A stretch of 64,000 bases of DNA from Nannochloris sp. 'desiccata' (lineage: Eukaryota; Chlorophyta; Trebouxiophyceae; Chlorellales; Chlorellaceae), in NCBI GenBank assembly GCA_019044685.2, contig JAGTXX020000015.1, forward strand, positions 682,001 through 746,000, read 5' to 3'. The notes beneath the pieces are model-generated. The model was given only the letters and a program-made list of their open reading frames with translations. It did no database searches and had not been told where the DNA came from. The stretch's first letter is position 1. Every line of letters starts with the position of its first letter. The position numbers were made by a program, and so were the translations under genes. Positions 52,030-62,518 of the stretch are shown in pieces.

Positions 52030-53008
52030 TTACTTGCGTTCTTGGACGGTGACACCTTCCTTGCCCGCAATAATGCATACATCTACCATATTAAGGAATA
52101 GCCCATGATCCACAACGCCTTCAAGTCCAAGAATTGCCTTGGAAGCAGCTTCAGAGTCTTTAATAGGGGTCTGGAAGTACAGGTCAACAATGTAATTGGA
52201 ATTGTCGGTAACATAAGGCTTGTCTCCATCCATACGGAGCTTAGCCTCGCATCCAGCTACCTCAGGTAACGCTTGAATACGACGAAGAGTATATAAATGG
52301 CAGAACTGGACAATTTCAATAGGCATAGCATCTTTGCTGCCACCGAGTCCAGAGACCAATTTAGAATCGTCGACGATGCAAACAAATTTAGCAGAGGCCA
52401 TTTCAACCATTTTTTCACGAAGAAGAGCACCACCACGCCCTTTCACGACATCAAGCTTAGGATCAACCTCATCAGCACCATCAATGGCAACATCGAGCTT
52501 GGGCTGCTCATCGAGAGTGGCAAGAGGGATCCCGCGACCCTTGGCTTGCTCATAGGTACGGATAGAAGTAGGGACACCAATAATATCCTTGAGCTCTCCA
52601 GAGGCTAAGAGATCGCCGATACGGTCAACGGCAAAGGCAGCGGTAGAACCAGTTCCAAGACCGACAACCATGCCGCTCTTCACGTATTCAACAGCCTTCC
52701 AAGCAGCCTGTGGAAAGTTAAATTAATAGAAGGATACATAGTGATAAATAGGTTAGGAAATGTGTCTGGTATCAATTGTAATCGTTCCTGTGGTAATAGA
52801 GAAAGACAGAAGAGTCCTTTTTCAAAGGTCGAGAGCGGGGAGTAGATTTTTGTGATCTCACCTGTTTCTTAAGTTCGTCCTGGCTGAGGGCAGCAGAGGT
52901 CATCTTAGCAGCGGACAAACGGCACACACGAGTGTTGGACTTGGTGGACACAAATGCGCGCTGAACACCCCGCTGGGCGAAGGTAGATTGGAGCAAGGCA
53001 GAAGACAT
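52030..53008 (-). CDS. rpiA: ribose-5-phosphate isomerase A, plastid
   Basis: Interconverts ribose 5-phosphate and ribulose 5-phosphate in the Calvin cycle and pentose-phosphate pathway. Exons 53008-52862 and 52707-52030 give 274 residues. The first 35 residues (MSSALLQSTFAQRGVQRAF, ending VCRLSAA) are a plastid transit peptide. The enzyme core follows: SGMVVGLGTGSTAAFAV (phosphate loop), IGVPTSIRTYEQAK, VAIDGADEVDPKL and VVKGRGGALLREK with the catalytic Asp and Lys, and a Gly-rich end. It is divergent from eL36. The transit peptide supports Calvin-cycle use. Confidence 0.95.
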
Positions 53009-53561
53009 GGGAGCAAAGAGGCGGTTGGTTATGAGTGACCTTGCTCGGCGGATCTGAATAGATACACCAAGAGGGTCGATAAATGGATGATAATTAATGG
53101 GAATTGAGGGCAATATAGTCTCAGATGAAGGTTAAAAAGCTCAAAACTAAATTCACCTGGGACAAACCATTTATATTATAATAAGAGCGGCCTCTCTTTA
53201 GACACAGGTCTGGACTGGAGACGGTCTCTTCAAATCAGATAACTGGTGAGTCTATACCCGTTGAAATGGCAGCTTGCACGAGGAGGAAATCACAGCCGCA
53301 GTGAATGAAGGCGGCTGATGGGATTTGGAATTTCAGCCAATGAACTTGGCAACTGTGTCTTTTGACACTGAGCGTTGTCTCAATTTATTATAGACATGGC
53401 AAATAAAATTCAGCATGCAGCAGGCCGGCGTTGGAAATCCTCAGGGGCATTAAAATGGTGTTTTAATTGTTTACAGACAACTCTTTTCTCACTATTGCGG
53501 CATTAATTTTGCAGGTGTTGTCTGGTGATTTTACTCTCTGTTTGGTGAAATCACGAGCACA
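53009..53561. other. divergent promoter, rpiA and eL36
   Basis: 553 bp between start codons. A TATATTATAATAA-type AT patch near 53163-53180 may serve either gene. A TTTTGCAG-GTGTTG junction near 53516 could be the 3' end of a 5'-UTR intron of eL36, common in ribosomal protein genes; the matching donor was not identified. Confidence 0.4.
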
Positions 53562-54008
53562 ATGGTAGAGGCTAGAGCCGGCATTGCCGTGGGCCTCAAC
53601 AAAGGTCATGTTTTAACCAAGAAGGAGAAGGCTGTCCGCCCTGCTCATCGCAAAGGAGTAAGTATTCAAGCTTAATATTTGGATTGATCACAATGCTGGC
53701 TAGTTTATTGTTGAAGATATGCTGCAATATGCATTGCTGAAAGTGGATTTTGATTCAAACTCTTGAATTCTGACATGTTTCTCTTTTCCCTCTGTTTGCA
53801 GCGTGCCTCCAAGCGCGTAAAGTTCGTGCGCGACATAGTCCGCGAGGTTGCCGGTCAGGCTCCCTACGAGAAACGCGTTATGGAATTGCTCAAGGTTGGC
53901 AAGGATAAGCGTGCCCTTAAGCTTTGCAAGAGAAAGCTAGGCACCCATCTCCGAGGCAAGAAGAAGAGGGAAGAAATGTCCGAGCTCCTCCGCAAGTCCA
54001 AGAAGTAA
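53562..54008 (+). CDS. RPL36: 60S ribosomal protein eL36
   Basis: Component of the cytosolic large ribosomal subunit. Exons 53562-53657 and 53802-54008, joined in phase 0, encode exactly 100 residues, the usual family length. Conserved blocks are [51 protein letters not shown] and [15 protein letters not shown]. The intron sits after HRKG. TGTAA lies about 50 bp after the stop codon. No irregularity is seen. Confidence 0.97.
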
Positions 54009-54215
54009 ACAATACACTAGTAGCAAGTAGTTCATGGAAATGCTGAAAATTTAGACTCATGTAACTTGATAGATAAAAGGAGACAAAAAAAAGATTTAAA
54101 AGCCATGGTCGCAGTTTCTATTGAAAGATTTCAAATATATTTACAGCAGTATATTACATGATTATCATTATATAATACTATGATTAGAGTTCTATTAAGA
54201 CAAAGAATAGACGTT

Positions 54216-57197
54216 CTACTCCAATAAGTCATTAATCAGCCCAATGTGTGCAAAATCATCCAAGCCAGGCGACTCCAGTCCAGGAGCAAGTCCACTACTG
54301 GCATCACCGACACCCCGTTTTGAATTGGGTAGAGGAGAAGAGAATGCGCGAGTACCTCGAGCTGGTGCTTGAGTATTACCAGATTGATACGCTCTAACAC
54401 CATTTGGAGGCATCATTCCACCAGCTGCGCCAGTAGCAGCAACAGCATTGGCGTGCTGCGGTGGAGGAGGCATTCCTTCACCTGAACTATGACTACTTCC
54501 ATTCGGACCACCGTTACCATTTGCCCTGATTTTGATGTAAGGGCCCATAGTGCCACCACCACCACTACCATTAGGAGGAACTGGAGCGAACTGGGCATTT
54601 GCAGACATTGGACGACCATTGGCACCAGATGGTCCCACCACCATACCCGGCGGAGGCGCCTTATGCTGGGGCATCATAGAGGCTGTAGCTAATATAGCAT
54701 CTGAAGGATTACTACCGCCACCATTAGAGATATTGTTAGTACCATTCGAACTTCCTGAATATACCATATGCGTGTTGTTGATAGTACTACCAGCCGGTAC
54801 AACCGCCACTCCTCCTCTTTTACCTCCTGGTACTTCTGCAGAAGAAGACGACACCTCAGGGGAAGCTTGAGCTTGTTGAGATAAAGAAGAACCAGGTCGC
54901 GATGTAACAAAGTGAGATTCAAGTTCAGCTACACGATTACGTAATCCTGAAATTTCTTCATCTTTACCGTTGACAATTAATGTTAATCGGCGGATCTCAG
55001 CACGCAAAGCATCAACAAGACCATGTGTGGTAGTCGTAGCATTTTGCAGATCATTATTAGCACCAACAGGACCTTGGGTAGGAATGCTTGCACCTGCAGA
55101 AACTGCACGTGATGGTGTGGAAGAAAGATCACCCAACCCACCAGCACCGGCAACTCTATCACTACTGCTACTTACAGCTACGGCATCTCGAAGAGCAGGT
55201 GGGCAACATATATCGGGTGAAATAACGTCATCAGTAGCGCTGCTTGATGGGCTGTTGCCATTGGAACTAGAAGAAGAATGTTGAGATCCAACACGAGAGG
55301 TGCCCGCAGCAGCCGCAGCCGCAGCAGCAGCAATGGTAAAAGTAGGGGCAGGGACAGCTGAAGTAGCTGAGGAAGTCTGTTGCTCCTTTGTACAATTCGT
55401 AGCAGCTTTCTTTGCTGTTTCTTTCGCAGCCTTTGCTGCTGCCTTTGCAGCCAAATCAGCTTGCCTTTTAAGTTCAGCGGCGTGTCGAGTACGTGCTTCA
55501 TTTTCAGCTTTCTCTGCTTCATCCTTTCTTCTTTTTTCTTCGGCCTCTTGCCTTTGCTTTTCAGCTTGAGCCTTGCGATCTTCTTCTTGACGCTGCCTTT
55601 CAGCTTCCTCGGCGTCTTTTTTAGCCTTTTCAGCTTCTTTCTTTGCTCTTTGACGTTCCTTCTTTCTAGCTTTTCTTTCTTTCTCCGTTTCTGCCTTTGC
55701 AGCAGCACGCACCGCTTCCCCTCTAGATGCTTCCTCTACTTCTCGAATGAGCTCTTCCTGTCGTTTAATAGTCTCAGCTTCTGCCCACGCCGCTTCCAGC
55801 TGTGCTTCGACTATATGCGCTGCTCCAAACATCTCCACTGTTCTACGACCCAGATCAGCTAATCGTCGTTCGTCTCTTTCCACCGACCCTTTACTCTGAT
55901 CATCTACATCTTGCGCATTACGTAACGCTAAAGCATCACTCGTAGGTTTCGTATCTGGGTTAAATGTAGGGACAGGATCGCTCACCATACGACGTAATGC
56001 AGCTATGAGGTCTCCAGCGAAAAACATTCGATCTGTTGAAGTGTTGATTACCAGACCGGGGAGAAGGGAGGAGGGGTCAGAAGTAGAGGCAATAGTCAGT
56101 GTATCAGCAGCAGTTTCCTTGGCATCTTTAGCTTTTTTAAATTCAGGAGCGTCTGCATTAGCAGCAGCAGCAGCAGCATTTTCAGCAGCAGCATTTTCAG
56201 CAGCAGCAGCAGCAGCAGCAGCAGCGGCGGCTTTTGCTCTAGAAGAAGAAGAAGATGTGTTATTACCATTGCCAGTAACTGCAATGTGTCCAGCTCTTTC
56301 GAGTAATTTAGCTCCGCAGTACAAGGCATCCATAACTAAAGTCGAAGTCACTTCTTTTTCATTAAAGAATTTCTTCACCAAATTTTTCAATAGAGGTGCA
56401 GCAGGCGCAGATGCTAATTTCTTTCGGCGTTCATCACTCTGCTCTTGCCAAAATTGAATGAAGCCTTCTCCAGATAGAACTCTAGATAAAACGGCTCGTT
56501 TCTCATCTACATAGCGACGTACAATACCTTCTACATTGGTTAGATAGACACGAACAAGCTCCCGTCTGTATTGAGACTCCAAAGTGCGGAATGGCCGTAC
56601 CGGTCGATCCGGAATTACCTGAACTTGCGCTTTTATTACCAAAGTATCGTTGACTGTAAATCCATCAGAGACTTTATTCAATTCCATAAACTTCTTCCAT
56701 CCCCAATCATGCTCCTTTTTGCAGAATCTATGCAGCGTATCTGAGTATTTAGATTTTTTAGGATCTTTATTTACGACTGCAATTGTGAATTGAGCGTAAT
56801 GACCCCATCCAGGCAAGAGTTTATCGTAGTCAGCGACACATAAGAACAAAGATAGATGGTTTGAGACGTCACATCCTTGTGGGTAAACCAGGACATACCA
56901 GCGGTAAGGGCCTACTTGGAAAACACCAGAGCGAAGTTCCCGTTTTGATGTGTCGCTAAAATTTTCAATGTGCCACGTGAATTTTCCATATACAGAAGAG
57001 GGAGGGGAACTTTCTATTTCAGGATCTAAATAGGTGGAACTAGATGTTATAGAGTCGATAACAGACTGTTTTGTGCGCCATTCAATAGCTTCTGGTGTAT
57101 CGGGGGTCTCTGAGATTACTCCGTCGGCAACCGGGGGGCCTTTTTCCTTGGTGGGAGCTCCACCAGCCAAAGCCTCGCGCAGCTTTGCTTGAGACAT
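54216..57197 (-). CDS. TRAF-like MATH-domain protein, TRAF1a/TRAF1b (MUSE13/14) type
   Basis: Adaptor resembling Arabidopsis TRAF1a/1b, which link SCF ubiquitin ligases to NLR turnover and to autophagy regulators. Single exon of 993 residues. The MATH domain at about 70-200 is strongly plant-like: GKFTWHIENFSDTSKRELRS, WYVLVYPQGCDVSNHLSLFL, LLPGWGHYAQFTIAVVNKDP, KSKYSDTLHRFCKKEHDWGW. A conserved helical block follows (YRRELVRVYLTNVEGIVRRY). The rest is low-complexity: a poly-Ala tract near 56160-56230, a long Lys/Glu/Arg coiled coil (AKKEAEKAKKDAEEAERQRQ), and a Ser/Gly/Asn-rich tail ending with a second short coiled coil. As an alga lacks known plant NLR networks, the original role is probably general ubiquitin or autophagy control (inference). 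Confidence 0.9.
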   Translation of the reverse strand: MSQAKLREALAGGAPTKEKGPPVADGVISETPDTPEAIEWRTKQSVIDSITSSSTYLDPEIESSPPSSVYGKFTWHIENFSDTSKRELRSGVFQVGPYRWYVLVYPQGCDVSNHLSLFLCVADYDKLLPGWGHYAQFTIAVVNKDPKKSKYSDTLHRFCKKEHDWGWKKFMELNKVSDGFTVNDTLVIKAQVQVIPDRPVRPFRTLESQYRRELVRVYLTNVEGIVRRYVDEKRAVLSRVLSGEGFIQFWQEQSDERRKKLASAPAAPLLKNLVKKFFNEKEVTSTLVMDALYCGAKLLERAGHIAVTGNGNNTSSSSSRAKAAAAAAAAAAAENAAAENAAAAAANADAPEFKKAKDAKETAADTLTIASTSDPSSLLPGLVINTSTDRMFFAGDLIAALRRMVSDPVPTFNPDTKPTSDALALRNAQDVDDQSKGSVERDERRLADLGRRTVEMFGAAHIVEAQLEAAWAEAETIKRQEELIREVEEASRGEAVRAAAKAETEKERKARKKERQRAKKEAEKAKKDAEEAERQRQEEDRKAQAEKQRQEAEEKRRKDEAEKAENEARTRHAAELKRQADLAAKAAAKAAKETAKKAATNCTKEQQTSSATSAVPAPTFTIAAAAAAAAAGTSRVGSQHSSSSSNGNSPSSSATDDVISPDICCPPALRDAVAVSSSSDRVAGAGGLGDLSSTPSRAVSAGASIPTQGPVGANNDLQNATTTTHGLVDALRAEIRRLTLIVNGKDEEISGLRNRVAELESHFVTSRPGSSLSQQAQASPEVSSSSAEVPGGKRGGVAVVPAGSTINNTHMVYSGSSNGTNNISNGGGSNPSDAILATASMMPQHKAPPPGMVVGPSGANGRPMSANAQFAPVPPNGSGGGGTMGPYIKIRANGNGGPNGSSHSSGEGMPPPPQHANAVAATGAAGGMMPPNGVRAYQSGNTQAPARGTRAFSSPLPNSKRGVGDASSGLAPGLESPGLDDFAHIGLINDLLE

Positions 57198-57750
57198 ACT
57201 ATCTAGTTGGAGTTTATGCCGTTCAGAAGATCGTTTTTTAAAGACAGGGGTATGAGAGAAAACCTGAAGTTAAAATGTCTTGCAAATAGTTTACTTTTAA
57301 TCAAGGGGCGTGCCGTGCCTATATGATGTGCACACTTGTAAAGATTTTTTATGCCACGTTTTTAGAACGCAATGAATAAGCGCAATATTTAATTCTCAGT
57401 AAACATTATCAAGTGGGCTTTAAATCTGCAAGCCCTGCATTCAAGACATCAATATATAAAGGGTGGCCTGGCCAGCGCTAGCCCAAGCTGTATAATTATA
57501 GTGAAGTCTAGCTTGCGCCCATGAGGTTCTAAGGCCGCATGTAGACGAACGAGCCCATGGGAAGGACGACTCTCTCGTGCTGCGCGTCTCAAACCGCAGC
57601 AGCGCTGTTGAGGACAATATTTTTTACCAAAAGAAGGAATAGAGTTCCAAGAAGTATTATAATTTATAAAGTAAAGCCTTAGTATAGCAGATCTTAGTAG
57701 TGCCTCGCTCGTAGGTATCCAATCTTCCGAGCGTTTGTAAAAGTAATAAA
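57198..57750. other. divergent promoter, MATH gene and Aurora kinase
   Basis: 553 bp between start codons. A TATATAAAG box lies near 57453-57461, in plus orientation, about 290 bp before the Aurora ATG. Nothing else recognised. Confidence 0.4.
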
Positions 57751-59008
57751 ATGTTGTCGGTTGGGAAGGTAAGAGCTCAATCCGAGCTTACACAGGGTAG
57801 ATACCCATTTCATCAAGCGAATTGAATACTTATAAATCTTAAACTATTGTCATTCTTGTCACTCGCAGGAAAATCTCCGCACCGCTGGCAATGGTAAAGC
57901 TTTAGACGGGGCAACAACCCTGGGAAAACGCCCCGCAGAAGGGCACGTAGAGCCCTCTGATGAAAACAAAGTTCCCAAAACATCAGCTCTTCAATCTTTG
58001 AGCGGTAATGTAGCGAAAGGAGAAGGAGGTGACCCTGCATGGGAGCAACCGACTAGCATGCAGCAAGCTGCAATGGCTCCCCCTCCTCCTCGACAGACTC
58101 TTAGCAGCGGCCGTGCACTCTCTGGAGGCAATGAACTTGCTGCTGGAGTTCGCCCTGGGAGCGGTAGCAATCCTAGCGGGCGTCATCGCACCTGGCAGCT
58201 CACAGATTTCGACATAGGCAAGCCTTTAGGCCGTGGTAAGTTTGGCAACGTCTACCTGGCCAGGGAGAAGGGAAGCAGATACATAGTGGCTCTTAAGGTC
58301 CTCTTTAAGAACCAGTTGCAGCAGAGCAATGTGGAGCACCAACTGCGTCGTGAGATTGAAATCCAGTCCCACCTCCGTCACCCCAACATTCTGCGTCTCT
58401 ACGGCTACTTCTATGATGCCACCCGAGTCTACCTCATTCTTGAGTATGCAGCTAAAGGAGAGCTCTACAAACAGTTACAGGCAGCTGGCCATTTTGACGA
58501 ACGTCGCACTGCAACTTACATTGCATCCCTCGCCAAGGCGCTTATCTATTGCCACTCAAAGCACGTAATTCATCGCGATATCAAGCCAGAGAACTTGCTT
58601 CTTGGCATCAATGGTGAACTGAAAATTGCCGATTTTGGCTGGTCAGTACATGCACCCAACTCTCGCCGTAAGACTCTCTGTGGTACCTTGGATTACTTGC
58701 CACCCGAAATGGTAGAAGGCTCCATGCATGATGACCGCGTAGATATTTGGTCTTTAGGCGTTTTATGCTATGAATTCTTGTGTGGACAGCCTCCTTTTGA
58801 AGCTGCTGGACACTCTGAGACGTATAAACGCATTCTTAAAGTAGATTTGAAATTTCCATCGTCGCCCTCTGTGAGCGAAGGTGCCCAGGATCTTATTAAA
58901 AAGCTATTAATTAAAGTGCCTGCTGACCGTATACCTCTGGAAGAAGTTTTAAATCACCCTTGGATCTTGTCGAATGCTGATTCTGCAGTGCTAAACCGAA
59001 AAACTTAA
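57751..59008 (+). CDS. AUR: Aurora kinase
   Basis: Mitotic Ser/Thr kinase acting at centrosome/spindle and kinetochores. Exons 57751-57768 (MLSVGK) and 57869-59008 give 385 residues. After a disordered basic N-terminus of about 110 residues the kinase domain covers about 114-373: [19 protein letters not shown], a helix ending [39 protein letters not shown] and the activation segment [16 protein letters not shown], whose Thr is the Aurora autophosphorylation site. The DFGWSVHAP and [13 protein letters not shown] combination is specific to Aurora. Whether it is alpha- or beta-type in the plant sense is undecided. The 6-codon first exon is supported by phase and splice signals only. Confidence 0.95.
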
Positions 59009-59663
59009 ATAAATACCACCTACTAGGTATAGAGAAGCAGAAATTAAAATAGATTCTCACTGCGGTGGAGTTATATTAGTTAGACTATTAGTTATATACT
59101 AGGAGATTTAGATTTAGAATAGGCATTAACTGTACCACTAACGTATTTATGACACATTTGACAAGCTAGTTGTAGGGTCTAGGGCAGAGTATAGAAAGAA
59201 AGAGAGGGACCTTGCTGTGCAAAGCGGCAACCTTTTATCTATTATTAACTACAATCCTAGCTAGCTACTTACTTTTCCCCACTTTTATTACGTTTATCTT
59301 CTTGTAACCTCAATCACAGATACTATGGGTCAAAGTATCAACAAAGAAAGAAAGAAAAAAATGCAACTTTTACATGATAATGGTTGGGAAATGGGTTTAT
59401 TTTTTTTCTAGCGCTGTAGTGGAATTGTAGAAAAGTAAAAACAAAAAATCATCAGAAAGGTAAAGTAAGTGCCTACTACCTAGGGTTTTTTCTTTGGTTA
59501 TGTATAGTGCAGGTCAAATGGGTTGATTGTAATGAAACAAATACAAATACATACTTGTTAGTGTGTTGTTGTGTTATGTAAAATTGTCAAAAACAAGTAT
59601 TTAGTAAAAAGGTCAAAGCTTTAGCTCGTCATCAAATGTCTCCATGTATCTTGAGAAAGCTAC
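59009..59663. other. convergent 3' region
   Basis: AT-rich tail-to-tail spacer between Aurora and the minus-strand Myb gene. No gene, RNA or longer repeat recognised. Confidence 0.45.
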
Positions 59664-59835
59664 CTAGCTTCCTTCTGCTGTTTCATTGACATCTGCAGGA
59701 GGAGCTTGCTGTACCTGTTGAGCCCATGCTTCTCCAGCCTCTACAGCAGCATTGGCAGCTGCCTCTGCTGCCGCTGCAGCAGCTTCAGCTTCTCCTGCAC
59801 CAGCTTCTTGATGCATTGGCCGTTCCTCAACTTGC

Positions 59836-59932
<97 letters not shown>

Positions 59933-62121
59933 GCTGCTGTTGAAGCTGCGCCTGTTCATCTCCTCCTTCCACTATTACTCCCTGCTGCTGCTGCTGCTGC
60001 AGATGTCCTTGTTCCTGTAGCTGCTGCATTTGTTGATTTGCAGCTGCCCCCATTGCTTCAGCCATCGCTTGTGGATCCATACCAGCTCCACCCATTAATG
60101 CAGCCAACGCGGATGGGTCAATAATAGTCCCTTCAGGCAGACTCATCAACTGCAACTGTTGAGCGTCAGGCAAGCCCATCATTAATTGCTGTTGCTGTAA
60201 CATGGCCATAGTCTGTTCATTAGTTAATGAAGTTACACCCATAGGAAGCTGTAACGCAGCCATCGCTTCAGGTCCAGTACCCGTCAAAGCAGGCGCAGCA
60301 GGCAACCCGGCACTACCATCAATACCGCCACCGCCTTGAGACAAGTTGATCGGAGGCACACCAGCACGTTGGCGTTGTCTATCTGCATTCGCTTCCTGTA
60401 ATGCGATAGGATCTAATCTCCAGATTGTCTCATGTTTCTGTTTTACCCCGGTGTTGATAAAGATATGATCTGCAGATAAGACTTTCCTAATTTGGATTTT
60501 CCATCGAGGCACGTGTTTCGTCCCCGGCATGATCCGAATATCTAATTGACCCCGGAGCTCATGATCAGATTCGATAGATTCAAAAATCTGAGGAGCAGTC
60601 GCTTCAAACCCTGGAATCTTCGACAATGCAGAGACAATCATCCATCGATATGGAACAGATTTACGGTAATGCTCCCGCTTCTTCTTTTCTGGGACAATCC
60701 CATTATTTTTAGTGGCCTGATCTTGTAGATGACGGTATTTACGCTTTGCAGTTTGCATAGTGCATCCAAATTTATCTGCAAGACGATCCCAGGAGACTTC
60801 TTCTTCTCCTTCTTGTAATCCTAACCCTGCACGGTAGGCGGCATCACTCACAATCTGAACCATCTCTGCCGTTTCCTCATCGCTCCAATTTTTACGTTCT
60901 TGACGATGACGCGGGTGTGCAGATGGCGGAGCGACGGCAATAGGCTGTGCATTTGCCATTGCAGCAGCTGCAGCAGCAGCAGCCGTTGCCATGGCGGTCG
61001 AAGGATCAAACTCATTGCCTCCAGAGCCAGGACTAGTAACACCATAGGCTGCTGGATTCATACCTTGATTCTTAGATAATGACCAAAACTTCTTCCGTAG
61101 TGCATTAGCCGACCTATTAAAATAACTTTCCATTTTTACCCAATCCAATTCCTCAATTCCTAATTTCTCAAATCTGTACTTGTCATCACTCACCATCTGC
61201 ATAAGCTCAGCTTCATCGTTCTCATCCCACCAATTCTTATACGTAGCATTTGATTCTGTCACACCACCCATGGGAAAAGCAGTTCCAAGTTGGAAGAAAT
61301 TTGGATTTTGAATAATTGCTTGTAATTGCTCAGTCGGTAAATTTTGCAGCATGTCCATCCCTGGCATACCTGCTAAGCCGAGAGAAGCAGGATCAAAGCC
61401 TGAAAAACCCTGTGCAGCAGCCATATCAGCAGTCATCATAGGCATCTGCATCAAGGGCTGGCCATCTGGACCGACCGCTTGTGCTGTGCCAGTTTGGTTT
61501 TGGAAAGCGGCAAGCATCTCTGGGGTGAAGACAGCCATGCCTGCTTGTTGGAAGTTTGCTAATTGTTCTGCAGTGAGTGCACCGACCATGGAAGGGTCGA
61601 ACTGAGCAGCTCCTGATTGGGCAGCTTGAGCGGCAGCGTCTTGTTGTGCTTGGTGTTCGGCTGCTGCTGCGATTGCTGCTGCATGGACAGCAGCGACGTC
61701 GTCCTCGCCTTCTTGTTGAGCACGAGCGTGGTGGTCTTCTTCTATTTTGATGCGTTTTGCTGCAGGACCGTCTTCTTCTTCTGTAGGACAAACAGTAGAT
61801 AAGGTATTCAGGTGTTAGCAGAAGAAAGAGAAATATTTATATTAAAACCTCTTTAAGACCGGCCAAAAAAAACAAGATTCATCCAATAATGTCTCCATAC
61901 TGCATGAAATATATCCATCTTCCACACTCACCTTGATTCTGTGCTGCTATTTGTTCTTGAGCTGCTTGCTGCGCGGCTAGATCCACTGCGTTCTCGGGCA
62001 TTGACCCTGAAATTAGCTGAGCAAGATTACTCAGCGTCGAAAACTGCGCGTCTTGCTGCTGGGTTGTAGCATTGGAGTCTTGTGGCGCATCCTGACCCAT
62101 CTCTGTATTGTGCATCTCCAT
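59664..62121 (-). CDS. Myb/SANT-domain nuclear protein with poly-Q tract
   Basis: Putative DNA-binding regulator. Exons 62121-61932 and 61780-59664, joined in phase 1, give 768 residues. Two Myb/SANT-like helical domains are seen: WWDENDEAELMQMV...LDWVKMESYFNRSANALRKKF (about 245-300) and NWSDEETAEMVQIVSDAAYR...TMQTAKRKYRHL (about 358-425). A third globular part at about 432-525 (KSVPYRWMIVSALSKIPG, PRWKIQIRKVLS) reads like a winged helix. A basic KRIKIEED signal is at the exon junction. The C-terminal third is Gln/Ala-rich, with some 37 consecutive Gln codons, almost all CAA (59832-59943). The neighbour on the other strand is a paralogue. Target genes unknown. Confidence 0.82.
59836..59932. 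repeat. (TTG)n / (CAA)n trinucleotide microsatellite
   Basis: About 32 uninterrupted TTG units on the plus strand, encoding poly-glutamine in the minus-strand Myb gene. Such a pure, long run is expected to vary in length between isolates. Confidence 0.95.
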
Positions 62122-62518
62122 CCTACAGAGTTTGCTTCTCTTTTGGACCCTAAATCAGAGGTGATTGGGCCAAAAGGGGACAGATGGTGGCAAAGAAGCA
62201 GCAGCAATGTCTACAACACTCTGGCTAACAAGGCGCTTTATAGCCTATTGGAACCCTTTCTCCTGAAAAGTCCAGCTGCTTTTGCGTCTTCAAAACGTAC
62301 CTACGCTTTCCTAATATGCTGAAGAAACGAGGTGCCTTCTATTTAAGAAGCGAGCAACCCAAACGTTCGACCACGGTGAAGTGAAATTGGGGGTTTTGGC
62401 CCGCCTGGGTCATTCACATTACCTCCTGTCCAAAATTTTACCTAAACTCACATTCTCCAGTTAACAGGGCCAAGCAGAGGAATTCCAAACGTTCCAAGGC
62501 CAACAAGGTCGCGTCAAG
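62122..62518. other. shared promoter of a divergent Myb-gene pair
   Basis: 397 bp between the start codons of two related Myb/SANT genes. An acceptor-like CCAGTTAACAG near 62456-62466 may end a 5'-UTR intron of the plus-strand gene. No TATA box stands out. Confidence 0.4.

Noticed and set aside
55178..55862. Long Lys- or Phe-rich open frames antisense to or in other frames of the MATH gene
   Set aside because: They are shadows of the low-complexity coiled coil of the true minus-strand frame.
59706..60124. Poly-Leu or poly-Val proteins on the plus strand
   Set aside because: They are readings of the (TTG)n repeat opposite to the poly-Gln coding frame.
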